Assembly (NCBI GenBank): GCA_902806015.1
Contig: CADCUZ010000014.1
Coordinates: 1-16,743, forward strand
DNA length: 16,743 nucleotides
Direction: 5' to 3'
Source: an uncultured Rubrobacteraceae bacterium
GTDB lineage: Bacteria; Actinomycetota; Rubrobacteria; Rubrobacterales; Rubrobacteraceae
Every line of letters begins with the position of its first letter. Within the stretch, counting starts at the first letter, position 1. A program made the position numbers and the translations under genes. This document shows positions 6,756 through 13,022 of the stretch, one piece after another. The notes under the pieces were generated by a model. The model ran no database searches. It was not told where the DNA came from and saw nothing but the letters and a program-made list of their open reading frames with translations.

Positions 6756-7634
6756 CTAGCGCAGGAAGTCAAGGAGCAGGGTGTTCACCTGCAGGGGACG
6801 GTCTTCCGCAACCCAGTGACTCGCGTCCGGCAGGCGCTCGACGCGCAGGAGGTTCGGGACCCAGAGGCGGGGCGGCTCGGCGAGCCTCTCGCTCAAGAAT
6901 CGGTCCTTCTCGCCCCAGATCACGAGCACCGGAGCCTCTATCCTTTCCAGTAGCCTCCCCACCTTTCCCGGATTCCGCAGGAGGGCGCGATAGTAGTTGA
7001 GGGTCGCGGTGAGCGCCCCCGGACGCGCCATCGCCCCTACGTACCGCTCGATGTCCTCGGCAGTAAACGTACCCGCCCGCACCGGATCTCTGCGCAAGGC
7101 CGAGCGCAGGAGGGCGAAGTCGCCTGCGCGGATAACCTCCTCCGGCAGCCGCGGGATCTGAAAAAAGAACATGTAAGAGCTCCTCAGCAGTTGCCCCGGG
7201 CTCACAAGCCCGTCCAGGAAGCGTGCCGGGTGGGGGACGTTGAGTATCCCGAGCCTCCCGACACGCCTAGGGTGGCGCATCGCCGCGATCCAGGCAACTA
7301 TAGCGCCCCAATCGTGACCGACCACGACAGCCGTCCGTTCTCCGCAGGCCAGGATCAGGCGCTCCACATCGCGCGCTAGCAGCTCGAGGCGGTATGCCCG
7401 CACTCCGGGTGGTTTGTCCGAGAGGTTGTAGCCGCGCATGTCCGGGGCCACCACCCGGAATCCGGCCTCCACCAGCGCCGGGATCTGGTGCCTCCACTCG
7501 TACCAGAACTGCGGGAAGCCGTGCAGCAACAACACGAGTGGTCCCTCCCCCGCCTCGACGTAGTGGAGCCGCACGTCCCCGAGATCGGCATAGCGGTGCG
7601 CCAGCTCCACTCTGGACAGCGTCTCGTCGGCCAC
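6756..7634 (-). CDS. Alpha/beta hydrolase, epoxide hydrolase-like
   Basis: This intact 292-residue alpha/beta-fold hydrolase carries the signature of the epoxide hydrolase/haloalkane dehalogenase branch. The oxyanion-hole motif HGFP is at residues 38-41. The nucleophile is Asp108 in VVGHDWGAIVAW, so it is Asp rather than Ser. The acid is Asp244 in WGEKDRFL and the base His273 in DASHWV. Candidate lid tyrosines for epoxide opening are Tyr154 (SSYMFFFQIP) and Tyr214 or Tyr215 (LNYYRALLR), which favour an epoxide hydrolase over a dehalogenase. It is cytoplasmic, with no signal peptide. The start is a GTG at 7634, with AGAGGAAG a few bases upstream. The gene stands between the LtrA remnant and a gene-poor stretch, with no operon partner. 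Substrate is unknown. Confidence 0.9.
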   Translation of the reverse strand: MADETLSRVELAHRYADLGDVRLHYVEAGEGPLVLLLHGFPQFWYEWRHQIPALVEAGFRVVAPDMRGYNLSDKPPGVRAYRLELLARDVERLILACGERTAVVVGHDWGAIVAWIAAMRHPRRVGRLGILNVPHPARFLDGLVSPGQLLRSSYMFFFQIPRLPEEVIRAGDFALLRSALRRDPVRAGTFTAEDIERYVGAMARPGALTATLNYYRALLRNPGKVGRLLERIEAPVLVIWGEKDRFLSERLAEPPRLWVPNLLRVERLPDASHWVAEDRPLQVNTLLLDFLR

Positions 7635-8033
7635 GCTCTTCCTCTACCCCCCGGCGCGTGCTCACAAACGGCGGTCGCGCACCGGGCGACGCCATCTATC
7701 TGTTGACCTCTGACTCCGGAGGAGCCGATCGCTTCCACCCTAAGGACGAGACAGGCATAGAAAGGCGGCAAACATGATCGGCCCCTCACCGATCGAGGCT
7801 TAAGGGGAGCCCCGATCGCTCGGTCTCCCCACCACAGGTAGAGAACCCCTGCCACAAGTGGTGACCACCCCAAATTCCGGGGGAAGAGGGCTACGAATTG
7901 ACCGAACCGAAAACCCCCGACGGCAGACCGAAACCATGATGGGGTGTGTCTCTCCGATAGGTGTTGAGGGGATCCAGCTCTAACGAAAGACACAGCCGCC
8001 ACCGTCTAGAAAAACCTGCGCACATGAGCGTCA
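7635..8033. other. Gene-poor stretch
   Basis: About 400 bases between the hydrolase start and the lipoprotein-like remnant. Open frames are present on both strands, but they lack ribosome sites and show no recognised domain. One minus-strand segment reads hydrophobic (GWSPLVAGVLYLWWGD), which could be the trace of a membrane protein but cannot be assigned. Confidence 0.5.
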
Positions 8034-8259
8034 TTATCGTCGGGGGTACGAGAAAATCGCATATCTATGCGGTTTCGCCAATGACGACGAACATGACGAT
8101 GGAATGACGGTCCCCAAACATGCCCGCAAGTTATCCTCCCGCTGCCCTTCTTGCTGCTTGTTTTTTTGACTGCTCTCTGGGTTGTCCTGTCGGTTCTCGC
8201 CGCATCCTGCCACACCAAGCGGCAGGAGCCCTGCCAGTCCGACCAACCCACCTTCGCAC
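8034..8259 (-). pseudogene. Possible small lipoprotein, frameshifted in its signal peptide
   Basis: The minus strand reads GLAGLLPLGVAGCGENRQDN, which has the form of a type II signal peptide with a VAGC lipobox and a polar, Gln-rich region after it, ending at 8034. In that frame there is no good start and the basic n-region is absent. A GTG at 8259 in the adjacent frame starts VRRWV, exactly the missing n-region, so a single-base change between the two pieces (near 8245) would restore a 70-residue lipoprotein. No ribosome site is evident. The gene abuts the truncated SDR end at about 8265. It is either a broken lipoprotein gene or a chance lipobox. Confidence 0.35.
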
Positions 8260-8264
8260 AGCTG

Positions 8265-8619
8265 CTGGCGTCAACGGCGTGCGGCAGGTTCAAACCCGGG
8301 GTCCGCTCCCAGTCCTCGCGTGTAGAGTCCAGCAGCGGCCCTCCCGACGCGCCGCCGACGTTCGCCACCAGGAGGTCTAGCTCCCGAAGGAGTCCGCGCA
8401 ACCCGCGACGAACCGCTCGATCTCCCCGGCCCGCGACACGTCCGCCTCCACCCCCACCGCGTCGCCGCCACGCTCGCGCAGGTACTCTGCCGTCTCCCGC
8501 AACGCCCCGCGATCCCTGCCGCACACGCCGACCCTGCAACCCTCCTCGGCAAGACGCACCGCGATGGCCCTGCCGATCCCGCGCGTGCCGCCCGTGACGA
8601 ACGCGGCCAGGTGATCCAT
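8265..8619 (-). pseudogene. Short-chain dehydrogenase/reductase, N-terminal fragment
   Basis: The frame from ATG 8619 reads MDHLAAFVTGGTRGIGRAIA, giving the SDR cofactor motif TGxxxGIG at residues 10-16. VGVCGRDRGALRETAEYL and VGVEADVSR follow, the usual second and third Rossmann strands. After FVAGCADSFG a one-base deletion near 8384 moves the frame to ELDLLVANVGGASGGPLL, which carries the NAG-like motif. The match ends at WERTPGLNLPHAV (about 8275). The catalytic Ser-Tyr-Lys half is absent, so only about 115 of the usual 250 residues remain. The SDR coding sequence runs in frame with the upstream GntR gene, so one open frame spans both. Confidence 0.8.
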
Positions 8620-9205
8620 CAGGGCCGCGAGAGCGCCGCCGGGGTCGTTCCGTCGGCACGCGTCGAGGACGCGGCGGTGGTCCTCCTGGAACGCCGCCGT
8701 CTCGCCGAGCAGCGCCCGTCGCACCCGCTCGTAGCGCTCCACCCCGCCGCGCAACTGCTCCACGAGGGCGCGCTGCCGGGGGCGGTCCGCCGGGTCGAGC
8801 AGGACCCGGTGGAACTCGCGGTTGAGATCGCCCTGCTCGCCGGGGTCGTCGGCGGCGCCCAGCGCGGCGTGCAGCGCCTCCGCCCGGGCGAGATGCGCCG
8901 CCGTGAGGCCTGTCACCGCTCGGGCGAGCAGGTCGCCCTCGACCAGGACGCGCAGTTCGTAGGCCTCCCGCAACACCTCGGCGGTCAGCACCGCCACGAA
9001 GGCGCCGCGGTCGGGGCGCACGACCACTAGCCCCTCGGCCTCGAGCCGCCCGAAGGCCTCCCGCACGGGGATCCGGCTGACCCCGAACCGCGCGGCGACC
9101 TCCTCCTGGCGGATAGGCTCGCCCGGGACGAGGGCGCCCAGCTGTATCTCCTCGCGCAGCGCCCCCGCGATGCCGTCCGCCGTCGTGCTTGGCCGAGCGA
9201 GGGAG
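8605..9205 (-). pseudogene. GntR-family (FCD-type) transcription regulator without its start, joined to SDR
   Basis: The minus frame begins LARPSTTADGIAGALREEIQ and continues with a GntR winged helix: EEVAARFGVSRIPVREAFG, then RLEAEGLVVVRP. An all-helical FCD ligand domain follows, including LREAYELRVLVEGDLLARAV, the metal-type LNREFHRVLL, and DHRRVLDACRRNDPGGALAA. FCD regulators normally end with a helix carrying another His and a short tail; here ALMDHLA runs straight into the SDR sequence AFVTGGTRGIG. At the other end the first residues directly follow a DUF2332 fragment in a different frame, and no ATG, GTG or TTG with a ribosome site is present at the expected place. The DNA-binding and FCD domains themselves look undamaged. 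Such proteins usually repress neighbouring catabolic genes. Confidence 0.75.
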
Positions 9206-9472
9206 GGCGCGACCCTGGAGCACCAGGCAGTGGACGGCGCCCATGAGCCGCAGGGTGAGGGCGGAGCCCGGCGGGTCTGTTTCGTGGCCCGCGAGGACGG
9301 TCCACGCCGGGCCGCCGTCCTCCGCGTCAGCGGCCAAACGCTCCAAGAGCCCGGCGTAAAGCGGCGAGCCCAGCAGGCGGCACGCCCGGGCCTGCCGCCG
9401 AAGCCGCCGCCTGACGGCAGCCCTCGCTTCGCCCGATGCCAGATCGCTACTCATCCGACCCAGCGCATCCAT
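9205..9472 (-). pseudogene. DUF2332 family protein, N-terminal fragment
   Basis: From ATG 9472, or from the internal ATG six codons later, the minus frame reads RRLRRQARACRLLGSPLYAG, LLERLAADAEDGG, and ETDPPGSALTLRLMGAVHCL. This is the N-terminal domain of DUF2332 proteins, including their SPLY and PPGSAL(A/T)LRL(L/M)GAVH motifs. Family members have around 300-350 residues; the match ends after about 87 residues at VLQGRAL, where GntR sequence begins in another frame. The open frame continues for a further 400 codons but is only a shadow of the GntR and SDR pieces. The function of DUF2332 is unknown. Confidence 0.75.
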
Positions 9473-9560
9473 ACGTCCGCCCTGGTCGGTACTGCTGTGT
9501 CCTTTTCCCTTGCGACCCCCCGCTCAAGACGGCGGTCGTGCGGTCAAGTGCGTGGGGAAG

Positions 9561-9587
9561 GTCCGATATCTTGTGCCGACATCGGAC
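9561..9587 (-). terminator. Stem-loop downstream of the cupin gene
   Basis: GTCCGAT (9561-9567) and ATCGGAC (9581-9587) are exact reverse complements, with a 13-base loop. The element begins two bases past the stop codon of the cupin gene, read on the minus strand. It lacks a T-run, so it is a candidate terminator by position only. Confidence 0.35.
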
Positions 9588-9589
9588 TC

Positions 9590-10087
9590 TTACCCCTCGC
9601 CTTCGTAGTAGTCCACCCCGTCCTCTTCTTTGAAGAACCCGCTCAGGACCCTCTTCTCATTGGGACCGCCCGGCGCCGCGCCCACGAAGATGCCAACCTT
9701 GCCGGAATCCGGGTAGACCATCGCGTCCGGTTCCGCCATGGTAGAGAAGCACAAGTACCTCAGGATCTCGCCCGAAGTGTTGATGAGCTGGTGCGCCGCT
9801 ACTGCGCTGGCCGGGAACGTCGCGTAGTCGCCCTTTTCGAGGGGGACTTCCCCGCCGCCCATACGGAGCGTGCCCGAACCCTCCAACACGTAGATGGCCT
9901 CCTCGTTGGCGCCGTGGTAGTGGTAGGGCCAAGCCCTAAGCCCGGGCTCCACCTCGTAGAGGCTGCACCCGAGCTTCTCTCCACCGGCGGCAGAGCCGAG
10001 GGACTTGCGCCTGTAGCCGAACTTTTCCCCGTGGGAGTGCTCGGCCCACCGCAGCTCGCTTTCATTAGTTACGTTCTGTCGTCTCAT
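9590..10087 (-). CDS. Cupin domain-containing protein
   Basis: This is an intact 165-residue single-domain cupin. The first cupin motif is WPYHYHGANEEAIYVLEGSG, supplying His56, His58 and Glu62 or Glu63 as metal ligands. The second, GDYATFPASAVAAHQLIN, supplies His99. The flanking strands GGEKLGCSLYEVEPG and TLRMGGGEVPLEKG are typical of small COG3837-like cupins. A divalent metal site is therefore expected; the reaction is unknown. The ATG at 10087 has GGAGG seven bases upstream, which decides the start. It follows the citrate synthase gene on the same strand after 31 bases, so the two are probably co-transcribed and a link to central carbon metabolism is possible. No signal peptide. Confidence 0.88.
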   Translation of the reverse strand: MRRQNVTNESELRWAEHSHGEKFGYRRKSLGSAAGGEKLGCSLYEVEPGLRAWPYHYHGANEEAIYVLEGSGTLRMGGGEVPLEKGDYATFPASAVAAHQLINTSGEILRYLCFSTMAEPDAMVYPDSGKVGIFVGAAPGGPNEKRVLSGFFKEEDGVDYYEGEG

Positions 10088-10118
10088 CGTCCATCCTCCG
10101 TTCGCGTCCCCGATGGGG

Positions 10119-11255
10119 CTACCTCTCGCTCAGCGGTACCCACGCGCGGTCTTGGACCCCGACGTACTCGGACTGCGGACGGATGATCCGGTCCAGTTCC
10201 CGCTGCTCGAAGCAGTGCGCCGTCCAACCCGCCACCCGGCTGGCGGTGAAGGTGGGCGTGAAGAGCTCCCTCGGCAGCCCCAGACCGTGCAACAGCAGCG
10301 CGGTATAGTACTCGACGTTGGTGTAGAGGTTGCGTCCGGGCTTGTACTCCTCGAGCAGCCTCACGGCCGTCTTTTCCACCGCGATGGCGAGCCGGTAGAG
10401 GTCCCCGTCGGCGTCGGCGGCGTACAACCGTTCGGCCGCCGCGGCGAGTACGTCGGCCCTGGGGTCGCGCGTCTTGTAGACCCTGTGCCCGAAGCCCATG
10501 AGCCTCTCGCCGCGGTCCAGCTTCTCCCGCAGGTAGGGCTCAGCCCTTTCCGCCTCCCCGATCTCGAAGACGACGTCGAGGGCCGGGCCCGGGGCGCCGC
10601 CGTGCAGCGGCCCCTTGAGGGCCCCGACGGCCCCCGTTACCGCCGAGACCAGGTCCGAGCGGGTGGAGACGATCACCCTGGCGGTGAAGGTCGAGGCGTT
10701 CATGCCGTGGTCGGAGGCGGCGTTGAGGTACGTCTCCAATGCCCTCACCCGTTCGTCGCTCGGGACCTCGCTGGAGAGCATGTAGAGGTAGTTCGCCGCA
10801 TGCGAGAGTTCGCGGTCGGGTCCGACCGGCTCGTCGCCCCGCGAAAGGCGCCGGTAGGTAGCGACGACGGTCGGGAAAGCGGCAACGACCCGGAGGGCGT
10901 TGTCGCGGTCGTCCCCGTCTCGCGACCCAAGCGTCCCGGCGGCCATCCGCAGGGCGTCCATCGCCGGCAACCGCTCGGCGGCGGCTGACGCCAAGAGGTC
11001 CGTGGTGATCTCGGGCAGCGCCCTGCGGGCGGCGAGATCCTCCTTCAGACCCGAGAGTTGCTCCGCGTCGGGCAGCGCATCGTTCCAGAGCAGGTACAGC
11101 GTCTCCTCGAACGAAGCCCGGCCCGCCATCTCCTCGAGGGGGAAACCGGCTATGATTAGGCGTCCAGCCGTCCCATCGACGTTGCTGAGGCGCGTCCTCG
11201 TCGCGACCACGTCCTCGAGCCCCGGCGCGGAGGCGGCTGAAGTCACGTCACTCAT
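10119..11255 (-). CDS. Citrate synthase/methylcitrate synthase family enzyme
   Basis: This intact 378-residue protein belongs to the citrate synthase family, which condenses acetyl-CoA (or propionyl-CoA) with oxaloacetate. Its length matches the short type II-like bacterial and archaeal enzymes. Active-site elements are visible: SDHGMNASTFTARV with His183 (equivalent to pig His238), GPLHGGAPG with His218 (His274), and LMGFGHRVYKTRDPRA with His257 (His320). In the position of the catalytic Asp375 it has Glu315 (TNVEYYTALL), a conservative change. The start is ATG 11255, with GAGGAGG eleven bases before it. It is divergent from a second citrate synthase with an HTH domain and lies upstream of a cupin. 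The exact substrate, acetyl- or propionyl-CoA, cannot be decided; no PrpB/PrpD genes are present in the window. Confidence 0.92.
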   Translation of the reverse strand: MSDVTSAASAPGLEDVVATRTRLSNVDGTAGRLIIAGFPLEEMAGRASFEETLYLLWNDALPDAEQLSGLKEDLAARRALPEITTDLLASAAAERLPAMDALRMAAGTLGSRDGDDRDNALRVVAAFPTVVATYRRLSRGDEPVGPDRELSHAANYLYMLSSEVPSDERVRALETYLNAASDHGMNASTFTARVIVSTRSDLVSAVTGAVGALKGPLHGGAPGPALDVVFEIGEAERAEPYLREKLDRGERLMGFGHRVYKTRDPRADVLAAAAERLYAADADGDLYRLAIAVEKTAVRLLEEYKPGRNLYTNVEYYTALLLHGLGLPRELFTPTFTASRVAGWTAHCFEQRELDRIIRPQSEYVGVQDRAWVPLSER

Positions 11256-11475
11256 CTTGGCAACAACCTCCTCGATCTCGCGTTCTCCCTGTAAACTGTC
11301 CCGTTAGTCACCCACCACACTGCGTTCATCCCTCGGGCCTGAGCTGCCCGGTATCTTAGGCGCCTCCGCGCCCAGGGCAGGTCTCGCCGAGACGTAGGTG
11401 GGCATCGCCTTCGCTCCCGCACGAGTCCCTCCCCTTGTTCCGCGTGTACATGCCGCTCCTGCCGCTCGAACTATC

Positions 11476-11504
11476 TTTACTGTAGAATAGCGACAGTGTA
11501 TTAT
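11476..11504 (+). promoter_or_regulatory. Candidate sigma-70-type promoter for the HTH-citrate synthase
   Basis: TTTACT (11476-11481) and TATTAT (11499-11504) are separated by exactly 17 bases, giving 4/6 and 5/6 matches to the -35 and -10 consensus. Transcription would start near 11511 and give a leader of about 64 bases. The spacer contains the inverted repeat ACTGT-N9-ACAGT (11479-11497). A second possible -10, TATAAG at 11564-11569, lies 5 bases before the ATG at 11575 and would give a leaderless transcript. Confidence 0.45.
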
Positions 11505-11507
11505 CAA
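11479..11507 (-). promoter_or_regulatory. Candidate opposing promoter for the citrate synthase-cupin operon
   Basis: Read on the minus strand, TTGATA (11507-11502) and TACAGT (11484-11479) are 17 bases apart, matching the -35 and -10 consensus at 5/6 and 4/6. This promoter occupies the same DNA as the plus-strand one, so that each -35 overlaps the other's -10. It would give a leader of about 215 bases before the start at 11255. Confidence 0.35.
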
Positions 11508-11525
11508 TGTTGATTATTGAATCAA
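11503..11525. promoter_or_regulatory. Dyad repeats, possible operator
   Basis: ATCAA-TG-TTGAT (11503-11514) and TTGATT-ATTG-AATCAA (11510-11525) are two overlapping perfect palindromes sharing one half-site, so the ATCAA/TTGAT half-site occurs three times. They sit at the predicted plus-strand start point and over the minus-strand -35. This is an attractive binding site for a dimeric regulator, possibly the HTH domain of the adjacent citrate synthase. Confidence 0.45.
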
Positions 11526-11574
11526 CTACAACGGATGTTGTGCTTGAGTTATGACCCCTGCGGTATAAGAAGGG

Positions 11575-12834
11575 ATGGCGGCGGGCATGGGCGGGACTCG
11601 TTACCTCACGGCGCGAGAGGCGGCGCAGGAACTAGGCGTCACCGTGGCGACGTTGTACGCCTACGTGAGCCGTGGGCTCGTCCGTTCGGAGGCGATCGGG
11701 GGCAAGCGGCGCTACCGGCGCTACCGGGCGGAGGACATACGGAGGCTCAAGGAACGCAAGGAGCAGCGGCGGGATCCCGCCCGCGCCACTGCGGGCGCCC
11801 TCGACTGGGGCACGCCGGTGATGGAGTCGGCCATCACCCTGATCGCCGACGGCCGGATGTACTACAGGGGCCACGACGCTGTCGCCCTCTCCAGGAATTG
11901 CTCGCTGGAACAGGTCGCCGAGCTGATCTGGACCGGGAACATGACCAGGGATGATCGCGGTACGCTTCCCGAGGTCTTCCGGGCGTCCGCCGGGAACACC
12001 ATCCCCGAACATCCCGGGCTCGAAGTTTGGGAGGCCGGGCCGCAGCAGCCCACGGAGGCTTTCGGGATGTCGCTCCAGGGGGCGGAGACCGGGGACCCCG
12101 CCGCCCACGATGTGCGCCCCGCGGCCGTGGCCAGGACCGGCGCCCGCATGCTGCGTTTGCTCGTGGCGTCGGCGACCGGCGACGGGCGGGGCTCCGGTGA
12201 CACCGTGGCCCGCGCCTTGCAGCGCCGTTGGGTTCCACGGGAGGAGGGAGCAGCGGCGTTATTTGATCGGGCGCTCGTCCTCTGCGCGGACCACGAACTG
12301 AACGTTTCTTCCTTCACCGCCAGGTGCGTCGCGTCCGCAGGGGCCACGCCCTACGCCGTCGTGGTGGCGGGACTCGCGGCGCTCGGCGGAGTGAAGCACG
12401 GCGGCAACACGGGACGCGTCGAAGCGCTCCTGGCGGAGGCCGAGGCGGCCGGCGATCCCAGGGGCGTCGCCGCTTCCCGGCTGAGGCGGGGAGAGGCCAT
12501 GCCCGGGTTCGGCCACCGGCTCTACCCCGAAGGCGACCCTAGGGGCGCGGCGCTGCTCGCGTCCCTCGCCGCGAAACACCCCGACTCGGAGGCCTTGAAG
12601 TTGGGCGAGGATGTGGCGGAAGCGGCCGGCGACCTGATGGGCGAGCGGCCGAACGTGGACTTCGCGCTGGTGGTGCTCGCGAGGGTGCTGGGATTGCCGC
12701 CGGGCGGGGCGCTCGCCTTGTTCGCCCTGGGCAGGACGGTCGGCTGGGTAGGACACGCCATCGAGCAATACGAGGACGGCAAGATTATCAGGCCGCGCGC
12801 CCGGTACGTCGGTGAGCAGCCCACCAACTCCTGA
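11575..12834 (+). CDS. Citrate synthase family protein with N-terminal MerR/excisionase-like HTH
   Basis: This intact 419-residue fusion has two parts. Residues 10-66 form a MerR/excisionase-type helix-turn-helix: YLTAREAAQELGVTVATLYA, then the recognition helix and wing YVSRGLVRSEAIGGKRRY, and a basic linker. Residues 77-412 are a citrate synthase domain: GTPVMESAITLIADGRMYYR, then the active-site segments DHELNVSSFTAR with His240, GGVKHGGN with His275, MPGFGHRLYPEGDPRG with His314 and RPNVDFALVV with Asp362. The His-His-Asp catalytic set is complete, so it may be both an enzyme and a DNA-binding protein. Related HTH-citrate synthases beside a plain citrate synthase are known in streptomycetes. 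The ATG at 11575 directly follows GAAGGG, and a TATAAG five bases upstream could give a leaderless message; the ATG at 11587 is an alternative start. It faces away from its paralogue across a shared promoter region. Confidence 0.92.
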   Translation: MAAGMGGTRYLTAREAAQELGVTVATLYAYVSRGLVRSEAIGGKRRYRRYRAEDIRRLKERKEQRRDPARATAGALDWGTPVMESAITLIADGRMYYRGHDAVALSRNCSLEQVAELIWTGNMTRDDRGTLPEVFRASAGNTIPEHPGLEVWEAGPQQPTEAFGMSLQGAETGDPAAHDVRPAAVARTGARMLRLLVASATGDGRGSGDTVARALQRRWVPREEGAAALFDRALVLCADHELNVSSFTARCVASAGATPYAVVVAGLAALGGVKHGGNTGRVEALLAEAEAAGDPRGVAASRLRRGEAMPGFGHRLYPEGDPRGAALLASLAAKHPDSEALKLGEDVAEAAGDLMGERPNVDFALVVLARVLGLPPGGALALFALGRTVGWVGHAIEQYEDGKIIRPRARYVGEQPTNS

Positions 12835-13022
12835 AGACGTTGCCCCGGCGAAGCGCGGTCAAGCTCGGCACAAGTCCCGCGTCCGCCCAGAGAGGATTAA
12901 GATCCAGGCCAATAGACCATTTCGAGACCTCGTCGAGAACCATCCGCCGATCATGGCCGCGCGTTCGTGGCGGGTCGACGGTCGCCTAGAGCTACGCGTG
13001 CCGGTCGAGCCCCGAATAGCGC

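Noticed and set aside
8006..9472. A 488-residue minus-strand open frame read as one protein
   Set aside because: Only the first ~87 residues (DUF2332) and a short SDR segment near the end look coding. The middle is an Arg/Gly/Pro-rich shadow of the GntR and SDR frames.
11304..11507. A 67-residue minus-strand frame between the citrate synthases
   Set aside because: TTG start within the promoter region, no ribosome site and low-complexity Ala/Gly/Arg composition; more likely leader sequence than a gene.
12835..13022. Possible gene between the HTH-citrate synthase and the sugar dehydrogenase
   Set aside because: The region lies between convergent genes; the open frame there has no ribosome site or family and overlaps the end of the citrate synthase. 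No good terminator hairpin was found either.
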